A stretch of 64,000 bases of DNA from an uncultured Erythrobacter sp. (GTDB lineage Bacteria; Pseudomonadota; Alphaproteobacteria; Sphingomonadales; Sphingomonadaceae). The translations under genes and the position numbers were made by a program. Location: contig CANMIS010000002.1 in the NCBI GenBank assembly GCA_947498065.1, positions 632,501 to 696,500 of the forward strand, in the 5' to 3' direction. The notes beneath the pieces are model-generated. The model was not told the DNA's origin. It searched no databases and saw nothing but the letters and a program-made list of their open reading frames with translations. How positions within the stretch are numbered: the stretch's first letter is position 1; every line of letters begins with the position of its first letter. This document shows positions 46,711 to 56,266 of this stretch, piece by piece.

Positions 46711-49700
46711 ATGAACTTTTCAACCAAAACCATCCGATGCGGCCTTCTCGTCGCCACCAGCATCGCGGCCCTTTCCGCCGCCAATCCTGCTTCGGCGGAA
46801 GCCTGCCTGATCGATCGTGATAATAATGGCGAAGTCGATCCCGGCACTGACGATGATGGTGGCGCCAACGCCGAAGGTAACGATCAACAACTGGCTTGCG
46901 GGGTTGGAGCGGCTGCAACTGGCGATAACAGCACCGCCTTTGGCCAAAATAGCTTGGCGAGCGGCGGTTCCGCGACCGCCATCGGTCAAGACAGCCAGGC
47001 AACCGGCCTCTTCTCCACTGCAACAGGAAAGGCAAGTAGAGCGACTGGCGGCATCTCAACCGCCTATGGATCCAACAGCAAAGCTTTGGAAACCGGAAGC
47101 ACCGCAATTGGTTCTGCCGCCGAAGCTAGCGGGAACAGCAGCGTTGCGATCGGGTTGAACAGCCTGGCGAATGCTGACGGCGCAGCTGCAATGGGTGGGC
47201 TAGCACAAGCCACCGCCAACCAAAGTATCGCTATTGGTAATGCCAGTCAGGCGACCGGTGGTTCGGCCATCGCCATTGGAGGCTTAGCTTTTGCAGACGC
47301 GAGTTCAGCCACCGCAATCGGAGGTTCAGCTCTTGCGAGTTCGGCTGACAGCACCGCAGTTGGTACCAACAGTCAGGCCAACGGGCGCCTTAGCATCGCC
47401 TTGGGCGCGAGAACTGAAGCCAACGCGCGAGGCGGGATTGCGATCGGGAGCTATGGCTCTAGCGGCACCTTCATTGGCGCGCTCGTCTCCGGGATAGATG
47501 CCGTTGCGATCGGCACGGAGGCTTTGGCGAGCGCACGTGATTCGGTCGCTCTGGGTGCAACATCTGTGGCTGATCGCGAAAACACCATTTCAGTCGGTGC
47601 AAGCGGTGCGGAACGACAAATTGTCAACGTTGCCGCCGGGACGCAAAGCACCGATGCGGTGAACAAGGCCCAGCTTGATGCGGCAATGCTCGGGAGCTCT
47701 TCTTCCGGCACCGGCCTCAATAGCATCGCTCTCGGAGCGGAAAGTGAAGGGTCCGGCGAATATTCTATCGCAATTGGCGAAGATGCTGAGGATGCAGACA
47801 CTGATGGCGCGATTGCCTCAGCAAACGGGGCGATTGCCATCGGCAATGATGCGGTCGCAAGCGCAAATGAAGCGAGCGCATTCGGGTTCAGAAGTGAGGC
47901 AAGCGGCGACGGCAGCACAGCCATCGGTGCAAACAGCCAAGCCACCGGTGAGCTGTCGATTGCCATAGGCGCGGACGGCAATGACGATGATGCCCTAGGC
48001 GCGGTTGCCTCCGGAGAAGACAGCATCGCGATCGGAAATGACGCACTCGCTTCCGGTGAAGGTGCTAGTGCGTTTGGAGGCTACAGCATAGCCAGCGAAT
48101 GGCGCAGTACAGCCATCGGACGTCGCAGCGAGGCTGCTGGTGAAGGTAGCATCGCAACGGGCTATGGTAGCGAGGCTCTTAGTACAGGCAGCACTGCGAT
48201 CGGATATTTCAGCGACGCTGTTGGTGCATATAGTACTGCGGTCGGGACACATAGCAACGCTGATGGTAATGCCAGCATCGCCATCGGGCTTTTGAGTGAG
48301 GCCGACGGCGCCGCAAGCATCGCCATTGGTTCGGATAACGACGGGAATGAATTGGGAGCGATTGCATCCGCCAATGGCGCTGTTGCGATCGGTGGTGACG
48401 CCCAGGCGACCAGCGAACGGGCGGTGGCGATCGGATTGGGCGCTATTGCATCGGGCTCAACGGCGATTGGCGGCGGCGCTCAGGCCACTGGTGCGGGTTC
48501 GGTCGCGGTCGGCATCGAAGCGCAGGCGACCGGAGATAACTCGATCGCAATTGGCGAAGATGCCGTGGATAGTTCGACTCAATCGGACGATGACGCTCTA
48601 GGTGCAATTGCGTCCGGAGAAAACAGCATTGCCCTCGGCAATGACGCAGAGGCTAGCGGTAACAGCGGTATTGCCATCGGGCGTTCCAGCGAGGCTCTCG
48701 ATGAGCGCAGCATAGCAATCGGGCGTTCCAGTGAGGCTACCGGCTTTCACGGCATCGCGATTGGTGCCGGTAGCGAAGCCTCTGGCCTTTACGGTACCGC
48801 GATTGGTTCCGGTAGCGGCGCTGAAGGCGAAGGCAGCACAGCTATTGGTCTCTTTAGCGACGCTTTAGGCGATTCCAGCACCGCGATTGGCGGAGGGGAC
48901 GCTATTGGTGATTTTAGTATCGCGGCTGGGCGGAGAAGCGACGCTAGCGGAATTAACAGTATCGCGATCGGCTACGATAGCGAGGCCTCCGGCGTCGGTA
49001 GCATCGCAAATGGCGAAGAAGCTAAAGCGAACGGTGACCAGTCGATTGCCATTGGCGCGGACGGTGATGATGCGGATAATGACGGCGCAATCGCCTCCGC
49101 CAATAGCGCGATCGCCATAGGTGGTGACGCACAGGCAACTGCGGCCAACTCCATCGCGTTGGGCGTTGGGTCGATCGCTGATCGTGCGGGCACCCTGTCG
49201 GTCGGCGCAGTGGGCGCAGAGCGGCAGATCGTAAATGTCGCAGCGGGCACCGAAGATACCGATGCGGTCAACCTTGCCCAGCTTAACGCGTCCCTCGCGG
49301 TGGCGGGCGCCAGTGGCTGTCGCAACAATCCCGGTCCTGACGGCATCCCCGGCACCGCCGACGATCCTGCCGACACGCTCGAATGCGGTGACGGGGCAAT
49401 GGCCTCGGTGGCTGGCAGCACCGCAATCGGTGACAATAGCGAGGCAAGCGGCGAAAGAGCGAGCGCGGTTGGTTACGCCGCCCAGGCTTCGGGTGATGAT
49501 GCCAGCGCCTTCGGAACAAGGGCAAGCGCTACCGGTGAAGATAGCACCGCAATCGGTACAAGGAGTGAGGCCAGCGGTGAAAGAAGCATCGCCATGGGCC
49601 GCGCCAGTGAGGCCAGCGGTATAGAGGGCATCGCCATAGGCGCATCCAGTACGGCCAGCGTTGAAGAGGGCATCGCCATTGGCACATTCAGTGACGCCAG

Positions 49701-52371
49701 TGGTGAAGAGGGCATCGCCCTTGGCTCATTCAGTGAGGCCAGCGGTGTAGAGGGCATTGCCATTGGTTCATTCAGTGACGCCATCGGTGACCGCAGTGCG
49801 GCCATCGGGTCTTTCAGTGATGCCACCGGTGACCGCAGCACGGCCATCGGGTCTTTCAGTGATGCCGCCGGTGACCGTAGCACCGCACTTGGAAATAGCA
49901 GCATCGCGGCTGGTTTAAACAGCACGGCCATCGGTGTAAACAGCGATGCCACCGGTGACCAATCTATAGCGATCGGCAGCGATGGCGGGGACGATGATAT
50001 TTTTGGTACAGTTGCTTCTGGCGGGGATGCGGTAGCCCTCGGCAATGATGCACAGGCAACTGCGTTTAACTCCATCGCATTGGGCGCTGGTTCTGTTGCT
50101 GATCGTGAGGACAGCCTGTCGGTTGGCGCGGTGGGCGCAGAGCGACAGATCGCAAATGTCGCAGCGGGCACCGAAGATACCGATGCGGTCAACCTTGCGC
50201 AGCTCAACGCCTCCATCACGACGGTCAGTGCCAGCGGCTGTCGCAACAATCCCGGTCCTGACGGCATACCCGGCACCGCTGACGATCCCGCCGATACGCT
50301 GGAATGCGGAGACGGGGCCATGGCCTCGGCGGCTGGCAGCACCGCCATCGGGGACAATAGCGAAGCAAGCGGTGAAGGTGCGAGCGCGGTTGGTAACAGC
50401 GCGCGGGCTTCGGGTGACAATGCCAGCGCCTTCGGAACAAGGGCAAGCGCTACCGGTGACGACAGCATCGCCATTGGCACGCTCAGTACGGCCAGTGGTC
50501 TCCGGGCGACAGCCAATGGCTATCTCAGCAGCGCCTCCGGTGAAAGCAGCACAGCCACCGGTGCCCGGAGCCAAGCCTCGGCCAACTTCAGCACGGCAAT
50601 AGGTAGCTTCAGTGAGGCCAGCGGAGATGCCAGTACCGCCACCGGTTATGACAGCGTTGCGAGCGGCCTCTTTGCTACATCCATGGGTTCCGGGAGTATA
50701 GCATCAGGCAGACAGACTATTGCCGTTGGTGCCGGAAGTTGGGCGGAGGCCAATGGTGCGATTGCGATCGGCGGCGACGGGGACGATATGGATTCTGATG
50801 GTGCGGTTGCATTGGGTGAAAATGCCGTTGCAATAGGTCTGGATGCCCAGGCGTCCGCTCTTGGTTCGGTGGCATTGGGCGCAGGGTCGAACGCCAACCG
50901 TGACAACAGTATTTCTGTCGGCTTTGTTGGCGGAGAGCGGCAAATTACCAATGTCGCAGCGGGTACTGAGAATACCGATGCGGCCAATGTCGGGCAGCTC
51001 AATCTCGTCGAAAATGCCGCTGCCAATGCGCATGCATCCGCCGATACCGCACTTGCAAATGCTGCGAGCGCGCAGAGAACGGCAAACACCGCGAGGACAG
51101 AAGCGGCTGCTGCCCAAGCCGCTGCGAACAACGCGCAGGCAACCGCCAATCAGGGCGTGGCAGATGCGGCTGCGGCGCAAGGCACTGCCGACACGGCCCT
51201 CGCCAATGCAGCCACAGCGCAAAGCACCGCCGATACGGCGCGAACCGAAGCCGCAGCGGCCCAAACCCGCGCGGATGAAGCGTTTGCAAATGCAGCCACG
51301 GCTCAAACTACAGCGGATATTGCCAGATCGGAAGCGCGGGCAGCGCAACTGGCCGCCGATCAAGCGGGTGCGGGTGTGGTCAATGCCCAAGCAAGAGCTG
51401 ACGAGGCGTTCGAGAACGCTGTCGATGCTCAAGCGGATGCAAACACTGCGCGTGCCGAGGCCATGCAGGCCCAGGTCGATGCCAACACGGCGCTGGCGAG
51501 GTCAGAGGCGAACAGCCAAGAGCTTGCATATTTCGACAGCAACAGCAGTGGCCCCGGTGCCAATGCTACCGGTCTTGACGCTCTCGCCATCGGAACGGGC
51601 AGCGAGGCTAGCGGCGATCGATCCGTCGCCATCGGGGCCAGCGCGCAAGCTACAAATGGGCAGGCGGTCTCCATCGGCGCAGGTAACATCGCTTCGGGCA
51701 ATGGAGCCATCGCCATCGGTGACCCAAACTTTGCCACAGGTACGGGCGCGGTGGCGCTAGGCGCAGACAACAGCGCAACCGGCACGGGTGCAGTGGCAAT
51801 CGGCAATCTCAATGTCGCCAATGGCAACGGGGCGATTGCACTTGGCAATGGAGCGTCAGCTGTTGGCGATGGTGCAATTGCCATCGGCCCCGGAGCAATT
51901 GCGGACCGCGAGAACCTAATCGCCTTGGGCAGCGAAGCCTCGAGCGTGAGAGTGGCCGGTATTACCTCACAGGCAAGCCGGGCGGCTCAGGAAGGCGCTC
52001 TAAGCCTCGTTACCACTGATGCCGCCGGAAACCTTGGCTCGACCTCGCTCGATGTCGGTGGACTGGTCAATCTTGGTGGCCGCGTCACCGATCTCGAAAC
52101 GCAGACATCTGCAATTGCGCGGCAGGTGACGCTGGTTGACCGGCAAGCCAATGGCGGGATCGCCGCTGCGATGGCGCTGTCCGGCACCACGATCGTACCC
52201 GATGCCGATTGGTCGCTATCGTTCAACCTGTCGACTTACGAAGGTGCACAAGGCTTTTCGACCGCGATCGTCGGCCGTGTTGCGGAGAAGGTCTATGTTT
52301 CTGGAGGCATTACGGGATCGACCGTTCGCGGAAGCACAGGCGGCAGAGTCGGCGTCACGTTTGGGTTTTGA
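46711..52371 (+). CDS. Giant YadA-like trimeric autotransporter adhesin
   Basis: An 1886-residue surface fibre protein. A signal peptide (to about ASA) and an Asp-rich segment (DRDNNGEVDPG) precede long runs of head repeats (A-I-G-x-x-S-x-A-x-G). Neck/stalk modules with ERQIxNVAAGTxxTDA occur at about residues 301, 837, 1144 and 1409. Residues around 837-960 are nearly repeated at 1144-1267, including SGCRNNPGPDGIPG and DDPADTLECGDGA, so a 307-residue unit has been duplicated. An Ala-rich coiled-coil stalk spans about 1433-1600, a further head run follows, and the YadA anchor fills the last 100 residues, ending VGVTFGF. AGAGGGAACG precedes the ATG. Confidence 0.92.
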   Translation: MNFSTKTIRCGLLVATSIAALSAANPASAEACLIDRDNNGEVDPGTDDDGGANAEGNDQQLACGVGAAATGDNSTAFGQNSLASGGSATAIGQDSQATGLFSTATGKASRATGGISTAYGSNSKALETGSTAIGSAAEASGNSSVAIGLNSLANADGAAAMGGLAQATANQSIAIGNASQATGGSAIAIGGLAFADASSATAIGGSALASSADSTAVGTNSQANGRLSIALGARTEANARGGIAIGSYGSSGTFIGALVSGIDAVAIGTEALASARDSVALGATSVADRENTISVGASGAERQIVNVAAGTQSTDAVNKAQLDAAMLGSSSSGTGLNSIALGAESEGSGEYSIAIGEDAEDADTDGAIASANGAIAIGNDAVASANEASAFGFRSEASGDGSTAIGANSQATGELSIAIGADGNDDDALGAVASGEDSIAIGNDALASGEGASAFGGYSIASEWRSTAIGRRSEAAGEGSIATGYGSEALSTGSTAIGYFSDAVGAYSTAVGTHSNADGNASIAIGLLSEADGAASIAIGSDNDGNELGAIASANGAVAIGGDAQATSERAVAIGLGAIASGSTAIGGGAQATGAGSVAVGIEAQATGDNSIAIGEDAVDSSTQSDDDALGAIASGENSIALGNDAEASGNSGIAIGRSSEALDERSIAIGRSSEATGFHGIAIGAGSEASGLYGTAIGSGSGAEGEGSTAIGLFSDALGDSSTAIGGGDAIGDFSIAAGRRSDASGINSIAIGYDSEASGVGSIANGEEAKANGDQSIAIGADGDDADNDGAIASANSAIAIGGDAQATAANSIALGVGSIADRAGTLSVGAVGAERQIVNVAAGTEDTDAVNLAQLNASLAVAGASGCRNNPGPDGIPGTADDPADTLECGDGAMASVAGSTAIGDNSEASGERASAVGYAAQASGDDASAFGTRASATGEDSTAIGTRSEASGERSIAMGRASEASGIEGIAIGASSTASVEEGIAIGTFSDASGEEGIALGSFSEASGVEGIAIGSFSDAIGDRSAAIGSFSDATGDRSTAIGSFSDAAGDRSTALGNSSIAAGLNSTAIGVNSDATGDQSIAIGSDGGDDDIFGTVASGGDAVALGNDAQATAFNSIALGAGSVADREDSLSVGAVGAERQIANVAAGTEDTDAVNLAQLNASITTVSASGCRNNPGPDGIPGTADDPADTLECGDGAMASAAGSTAIGDNSEASGEGASAVGNSARASGDNASAFGTRASATGDDSIAIGTLSTASGLRATANGYLSSASGESSTATGARSQASANFSTAIGSFSEASGDASTATGYDSVASGLFATSMGSGSIASGRQTIAVGAGSWAEANGAIAIGGDGDDMDSDGAVALGENAVAIGLDAQASALGSVALGAGSNANRDNSISVGFVGGERQITNVAAGTENTDAANVGQLNLVENAAANAHASADTALANAASAQRTANTARTEAAAAQAAANNAQATANQGVADAAAAQGTADTALANAATAQSTADTARTEAAAAQTRADEAFANAATAQTTADIARSEARAAQLAADQAGAGVVNAQARADEAFENAVDAQADANTARAEAMQAQVDANTALARSEANSQELAYFDSNSSGPGANATGLDALAIGTGSEASGDRSVAIGASAQATNGQAVSIGAGNIASGNGAIAIGDPNFATGTGAVALGADNSATGTGAVAIGNLNVANGNGAIALGNGASAVGDGAIAIGPGAIADRENLIALGSEASSVRVAGITSQASRAAQEGALSLVTTDAAGNLGSTSLDVGGLVNLGGRVTDLETQTSAIARQVTLVDRQANGGIAAAMALSGTTIVPDADWSLSFNLSTYEGAQGFSTAIVGRVAEKVYVSGGITGSTVRGSTGGRVGVTFGF

Positions 52372-52401
52372 TCGGCTTTACCGACCCCCTCGGGCCGATC
52401 A

Positions 52402-52431
52402 GGGCGGCGCGGTGACTACGCCGCGCCGCCC
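52402..52431 (+). terminator. Strong hairpin after the giant adhesin gene
   Basis: GGGCGGCGCGG (52402-52412) and CCGCGCCGCCC (52421-52431) form a perfect 11-bp GC stem with an 8-nt loop, 31 nt after the stop. No T run follows. A copy of the dispersed repeat (TGTCCGCTTCCACCCCCAA) lies at about 52450-52470. Confidence 0.65.
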
Positions 52432-52644
52432 ACACCGGATTATCAGACCCGGTAATCATGTCCGCTTCCACCCCCAATTTCGGCTGTTGATTATTGGGTG
52501 TGGCTGAGCCGAAAGGGGAATGACTGCTAGCTAGCCCTTTCGTCTGCTTTTGCCGGTTTGTGATTGGCTTCACATAAACTGCATTATCAATCTGACGGCT
52601 CGGATAAGTTCGTATTTACTCTTGTCGTGGGCTAAGTTCTTACA

Positions 52645-53277
52645 ATGAAAAAGCGACAGACCACTGCGATTGGCTCGGGGATCACAGAGCGAGAGGAACT
52701 CGATGCTATCGAGGTTAACGCAGAAAACAGCGACCTCATCATAGATGCCATCCGCTCACGCAATAGAGAGTTAGATTCTCCATGGGCAAGCAACAGACAC
52801 GTCATCGATCGTGCTCGAGCAAGGTTGCAGAAGTATGAGAAGTACGTGGACTCGCTCGGCGTGGAATTTGAGGAACGGAGCGCGTTTTTCAAGAAGAGAG
52901 ACTCTCTTGGGTGGTACCTGAGAGAAATCGTCGCATTGGCTCAGCTTACAGAGATGGCAGCCAATGCGGGGCGGACCTGGGAGGCGGTAGATCGAGCTCT
53001 TCTAATTGGCGAGTGCCTCACCGAGCTTAAGTTTAAGGCGCTTTGGGAAAACTACGCCCTGAAAGGCAAAAAACATCAGGAGGCTTCGGAACGCAATGCC
53101 GAAGAAAGGCGGCTTCATGCGGCCAGACTGCGATATCGTTTGGTTAGATGTCTTCGTCGCAGGGGGCATTCTTGGGAGAACTGTTATCGCTTGGCGGCGA
53201 CCAAGCTCGGCGTGAGTGCCTCGACAGTAAAAAAGGACTGCTTACCGCAGAAAAAGTTGGACCCCACCGTGGACTGA
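52645..53277 (+). CDS. Hypothetical protein with C-terminal HTH, phage-like block
   Basis: A 210-residue, highly charged, mostly helical protein. The C-terminal part (HSWENCYRLAATKLGVSASTVKKDC, about 177-201) looks like a helix-turn-helix, preceded by a basic helix. No family is recognised. It opens a plus-strand run of phage-type genes up to 56166 and could be its regulator. ATG 52645 is the first start; no strong ribosome-binding site is visible. Confidence 0.62.
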   Translation: MKKRQTTAIGSGITEREELDAIEVNAENSDLIIDAIRSRNRELDSPWASNRHVIDRARARLQKYEKYVDSLGVEFEERSAFFKKRDSLGWYLREIVALAQLTEMAANAGRTWEAVDRALLIGECLTELKFKALWENYALKGKKHQEASERNAEERRLHAARLRYRLVRCLRRRGHSWENCYRLAATKLGVSASTVKKDCLPQKKLDPTVD

Positions 53278-53331
53278 CCAGTTTCGCCTGTGACTATTTG
53301 CGTATCGGCACGAATCATAAGGAGCCGGAGC

Positions 53332-53544
53332 GTGATAGACAGAAAAGAAGAATTGCCCCCGTTTTTGACACCAATCGAAGTATCGCGGAGATGGCAGATC
53401 AGTCTGAGAACTCTCGAAGGATGGCGCTACAAGGGAATTGGGCCGACCTGGTCCAAGCTTGGTAGCAAGGTCCGATACTCGCGCGAGGCTGTTTTGCGGT
53501 TTGAAGCGTCCGGTCTCGTCAGTTTGGTCAACGACCATGGGTAA
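53332..53544 (+). CDS. AlpA/excisionase-type HTH protein
   Basis: A 70-residue MerR-like winged helix: LPPFLTPIEVSRRWQISLRT, LEGWRYKGIGPTWSKLGSKV and RYSREAVLRFEASG fit the HTH_17 family of excisionases and AlpA regulators. The GTG start at 53332 follows GGAGCCGGAGC. Its end overlaps the start of the next gene by 8 nt. Such proteins act as excision factors or activators in islands and satellites; the partner may be one of the tyrosine recombinases. Confidence 0.82.
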   Translation: MIDRKEELPPFLTPIEVSRRWQISLRTLEGWRYKGIGPTWSKLGSKVRYSREAVLRFEASGLVSLVNDHG

Positions 53545-54001
53545 GCCAAAGAAGCCGAGCATCCTCGACCGAGCATTTGACGAGCGCGGTGTGAGCAAAA
53601 GAACTCATCATATCCTCTTGGTCATGAGCAAGAAGGCATGCGGGACTGGCGTTTGCTTTATGTCGATTGCTCGCATCGCAAAGGAGACAGGTTGGGCTCG
53701 CAAAACAGTTTCGAGAGCCATTTCGGAATTGGAAGACCTTGGCCGACTGGTCGAAGTCGAAGGGGAGCCAGGGCGAACCACTAGAACGTTTCGGGTCTTT
53801 CCAGGTGGTCAATTTGGCCTGTCTGATGCGTCAAAAAGAACCATATCAACAGGTCAAATTGACCCGCAGAATCCTAAATTGAATCTTAAAGAGAATCCGC
53901 AGGCGAGGGCTCAAGGTTCGGAAAAGCGCGCGCGTCGGAACCGAGTAGTCGGCATTGGCGAGCTCGTGGGAGAGCAAGTTCGAACCGGATTAAGTCAGTG
54001 A
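53537..54001 (+). CDS. HTH_36-type replication/regulatory protein
   Basis: A 154-residue protein with a winged helix-turn-helix (HHILLVMSKKACGTGVCFMS, IARIAKETGWARKTVSRAIS, ELEDLGRLVEVEGEPGRTTR). This pattern matches HTH_36 domains found in small replication initiators and phage regulators. The C terminus is basic and low in complexity. ATG 53537 overlaps the AlpA-like gene, suggesting translational coupling. Confidence 0.75.
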   Translation: MGKPKKPSILDRAFDERGVSKRTHHILLVMSKKACGTGVCFMSIARIAKETGWARKTVSRAISELEDLGRLVEVEGEPGRTTRTFRVFPGGQFGLSDASKRTISTGQIDPQNPKLNLKENPQARAQGSEKRARRNRVVGIGELVGEQVRTGLSQ

Positions 54002-54377
54002 ATGGCCACCCGGGGGAGGGGGGGAGTCAAAAACCTTGGGAGCTTCGCTTGGGAAACCGGCGGGGGTCTTCATTTTTCCCAACCGCGAAACTGAGGGTGG
54101 GGTCAAATCGACTCAAGCTCTTGAATCGACTCCCCTTGGTATTCGCGAATCGCGTCTGAAAGACAGCCGGGAACACCAAGATCGAGTGAATTTTCAGCCG
54201 GATGCCAAGGCGAAAACCACGAGCCTCGTTACGGCGGGTTTCTCTTCTCTACGCAGCAGCCCGGTTGATCCCATCGAAAGCTAGCAGTGTCGATCAAACA
54301 CGCGAATGAGTGTGTTCAGAGCGGCACGGAGATTTCCTCCTCTGCCGATTTTCGAAACGGTCACTTTGGAGAAACGC
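54002..54377. other. Non-coding stretch with G-rich tract before the terminase gene
   Basis: No convincing gene lies in these 376 bases; a frame at 54036-54284 is compositionally poor and lacks a ribosome-binding site. It opens with ACCCGGGGGAGGGGGGGAGT (54008-54027) followed by GTCAAAAACC, and contains paired GGGGTCAAATCGACTCAAGC / GAATCGACTCC segments (about 54102-54135). A packaging or origin site would be expected next to a small terminase gene. Confidence 0.4.
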
Positions 54378-54845
54378 ATGGCTTTTGGACGCAAACCGAT
54401 CCCAGCTCATCTGAAAGAGGTGAGGGGCAATCCAGGTAAACGGGCAATACCGAAGAAAAAGCGGCATGTCCCGGCAGGTCTGCGAATGCCCTCAGGCCTT
54501 ACGGATCCACAGAAGAAAATCTGGCGGCAAATCTTAAAGGAGGCGCCCCACGGTCTTTTGCGAGCCTGTGATGCTAGGGCCCTCAAGAGGTATGTGGTCG
54601 CTCTCTCAATCTACGACGATGCCAAGTCCAATTTGGAGAACTCTCCGATGGTGATCCGAGCTAAGAGCGGGGCACCCATCAATAGCCCTCATCTGGGCAT
54701 CCTAAATCGGCAAGCTGATTTACTGCTCAAACTTGAAGCCGAATTTGGCTTCACACCCTCAGCACGAACGCGGCTGGAGTTTCGCGATCACAACGTCGAT
54801 TTCGATGAAGACGAACTTGATGCGGAGGATTGGTTCGGTGACTGA
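54378..54845 (+). CDS. P27-family phage terminase small subunit
   Basis: A 155-residue protein opening MAFGRKPIPAHLKEVRGNPG, the typical P27-family start, with helices (LTDPQKKIWRQILKEAPHGL, DARALKRYVVALSIYDDAKS) and the C-terminal SPHLGILNRQADLLLKLEAE, FGFTPSARTRL block. It would bind viral DNA at the packaging site. ATG 54378 follows GGAGAAACGC. The stop overlaps the methyltransferase start by 8 nt. No large terminase, portal or capsid gene is found nearby. Confidence 0.88.
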   Translation: MAFGRKPIPAHLKEVRGNPGKRAIPKKKRHVPAGLRMPSGLTDPQKKIWRQILKEAPHGLLRACDARALKRYVVALSIYDDAKSNLENSPMVIRAKSGAPINSPHLGILNRQADLLLKLEAEFGFTPSARTRLEFRDHNVDFDEDELDAEDWFGD

Positions 54846-56166
54846 GCAAGCCCGATCCTGGCCCGCATCAAAGATCGTTGAGACCGAGCTGAGCAAGCTG
54901 CGATCATTTGAGAATAACGCAAGGACCCACTCAAAAGAGCAGGTCGATCAGATTGCCAAGGCTATTTTGGAATGGGGTTGGACAAACCCCATTCTTGTGA
55001 CCGTCGATGGAATGATCATCGCTGGGCACGGACGGGTTTTGGCTGCCCGGCAGATTGGGTTTGATAAAGTGCCAGCTGTAATCGTCGACGACTGGTCTGA
55101 GGATCAGATCCGCGCTTATGTGATTGCTGATAACAAGCTCGCGATGAATGCCGGCTGGGACGAAGAATTGCTGGCCTATGAGCTCTCGCAGCTTGAGGAG
55201 GTGGGGTTCGCTGTCGATCTGATCGGGTTCTCCCAGGCAGAGCTGCAAGAGCTTGTCCCAAGTGAAGATCAATACCTCACAGATCCTGATGAAGTCCCTG
55301 ACCCGCCTAAAAAGGCGACAACCAAGGCAGGCAATGTGTGGCAGCTAGGCGAGCATCTCCTTGCTTGCGGCGATGCGACCGATCCGGGCGTCTATCAAGC
55401 GCTTCTTGGCGGTGAATTTGCAGACTTGTGTTGGACCGATCCGCCCTACAATGTGAACTACCAGAGCAAGGCTGGAAGGATTGAGAATGACAATCTTGAA
55501 GACAGCGCCTTCCTCGAATTCTTGAAGGCTTCGTTCGGGCGCATTCACGATCGCCTCAAACCGGGCGGGGCGGTCTACATCGCCCATGCAGACATGGAGG
55601 GACTAAACTTCCGAACGGCGTTCTTTGAAGCAGGCTTCAAGCTCTCAGGCGTGTTGATCTGGGAGAAGAACTCACTCGTTCTTGGACGATCTGACTACCA
55701 GTGGAAGCATGAGCCAATCTTGTATGGGTGGAAGCCAGGCGCTGCTCATAAGTGGCTTGGTGACCGCAAGCAGACAACGATCGCTGAGCTAAGCGGCAAC
55801 GTGTTTGCGCAAAACGATGATGGTTCGATCAATGTGCGCGTCGGCAACGAGACTATCGTCATTGAGGGCGACAATATCACTGCGCGTGCGATCGAGCCTT
55901 CGGTCATCCGGGTAGACAAGCCCAAGCTCTCAGCTGACCATCCCACGATGAAGCCTATTGAGCTAATCTCATCCATGCTGACGAACTCTTCGAAAAAGGG
56001 AGACGTAGTGCTCGATCCATTTGGTGGTTCAGGATCGACGCTTATTGCAGCGGAGATGCTTGGGCGCAGAGCGAGGCTAGTTGAGCTTGACCCCGTCTAT
56101 TGCGACGTGATTGTAAGACGCTGGGAAGATATGACCGGCGCAAAGGCGATCTTGAGGGGTGATTAA
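54838..56166 (+). CDS. ParB-domain / DNA methyltransferase fusion
   Basis: A 442-residue protein. Residues about 15-110 form a ParB/Srx-like domain (LRSFENNARTHSKEQVDQIA, NPILVTVDGMIIAGHGRVLA); residues about 170-440 form a DNA methyltransferase with catalytic TDPPYNVNY and SAM motif DPFGGSGSTLIAAEMLGRR. This order (DPPY first) fits beta-class N6-adenine or N4-cytosine enzymes, common in phages and often placed near terminase genes. GTG 54838, with GGAGG upstream, overlaps the terminase gene. It may protect element DNA from restriction. Confidence 0.88.
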   Translation: MTEQARSWPASKIVETELSKLRSFENNARTHSKEQVDQIAKAILEWGWTNPILVTVDGMIIAGHGRVLAARQIGFDKVPAVIVDDWSEDQIRAYVIADNKLAMNAGWDEELLAYELSQLEEVGFAVDLIGFSQAELQELVPSEDQYLTDPDEVPDPPKKATTKAGNVWQLGEHLLACGDATDPGVYQALLGGEFADLCWTDPPYNVNYQSKAGRIENDNLEDSAFLEFLKASFGRIHDRLKPGGAVYIAHADMEGLNFRTAFFEAGFKLSGVLIWEKNSLVLGRSDYQWKHEPILYGWKPGAAHKWLGDRKQTTIAELSGNVFAQNDDGSINVRVGNETIVIEGDNITARAIEPSVIRVDKPKLSADHPTMKPIELISSMLTNSSKKGDVVLDPFGGSGSTLIAAEMLGRRARLVELDPVYCDVIVRRWEDMTGAKAILRGD

Positions 56167-56266
56167 GCGCTCAAACTAGAAGGTAGCCTTCTGGCCCGGG
56201 GATTCGTTTTGGACGTCTTACCCATCGAGAAAGCTACCCTTAACACCTGAGTACTAGGCTCAAGAC

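Noticed and set aside
47451..51884. Long minus-strand frames opposite the giant adhesin, and plus-strand ones opposite the smaller adhesin
   Set aside because: Repetitive GC-biased codons keep antisense frames open; residues are low-complexity Ser/Pro/Ala with no start signals.
46711..52371. Regular short repeats that could suggest a CRISPR array
   Set aside because: They are in-frame 14-residue protein repeats without constant repeat and unique spacer structure. No CRISPR array or cas gene is seen.
54036..54284. 82-residue plus-strand frame
   Set aside because: No ribosome-binding site, odd composition, and it crosses a G-rich non-coding tract and repeats.
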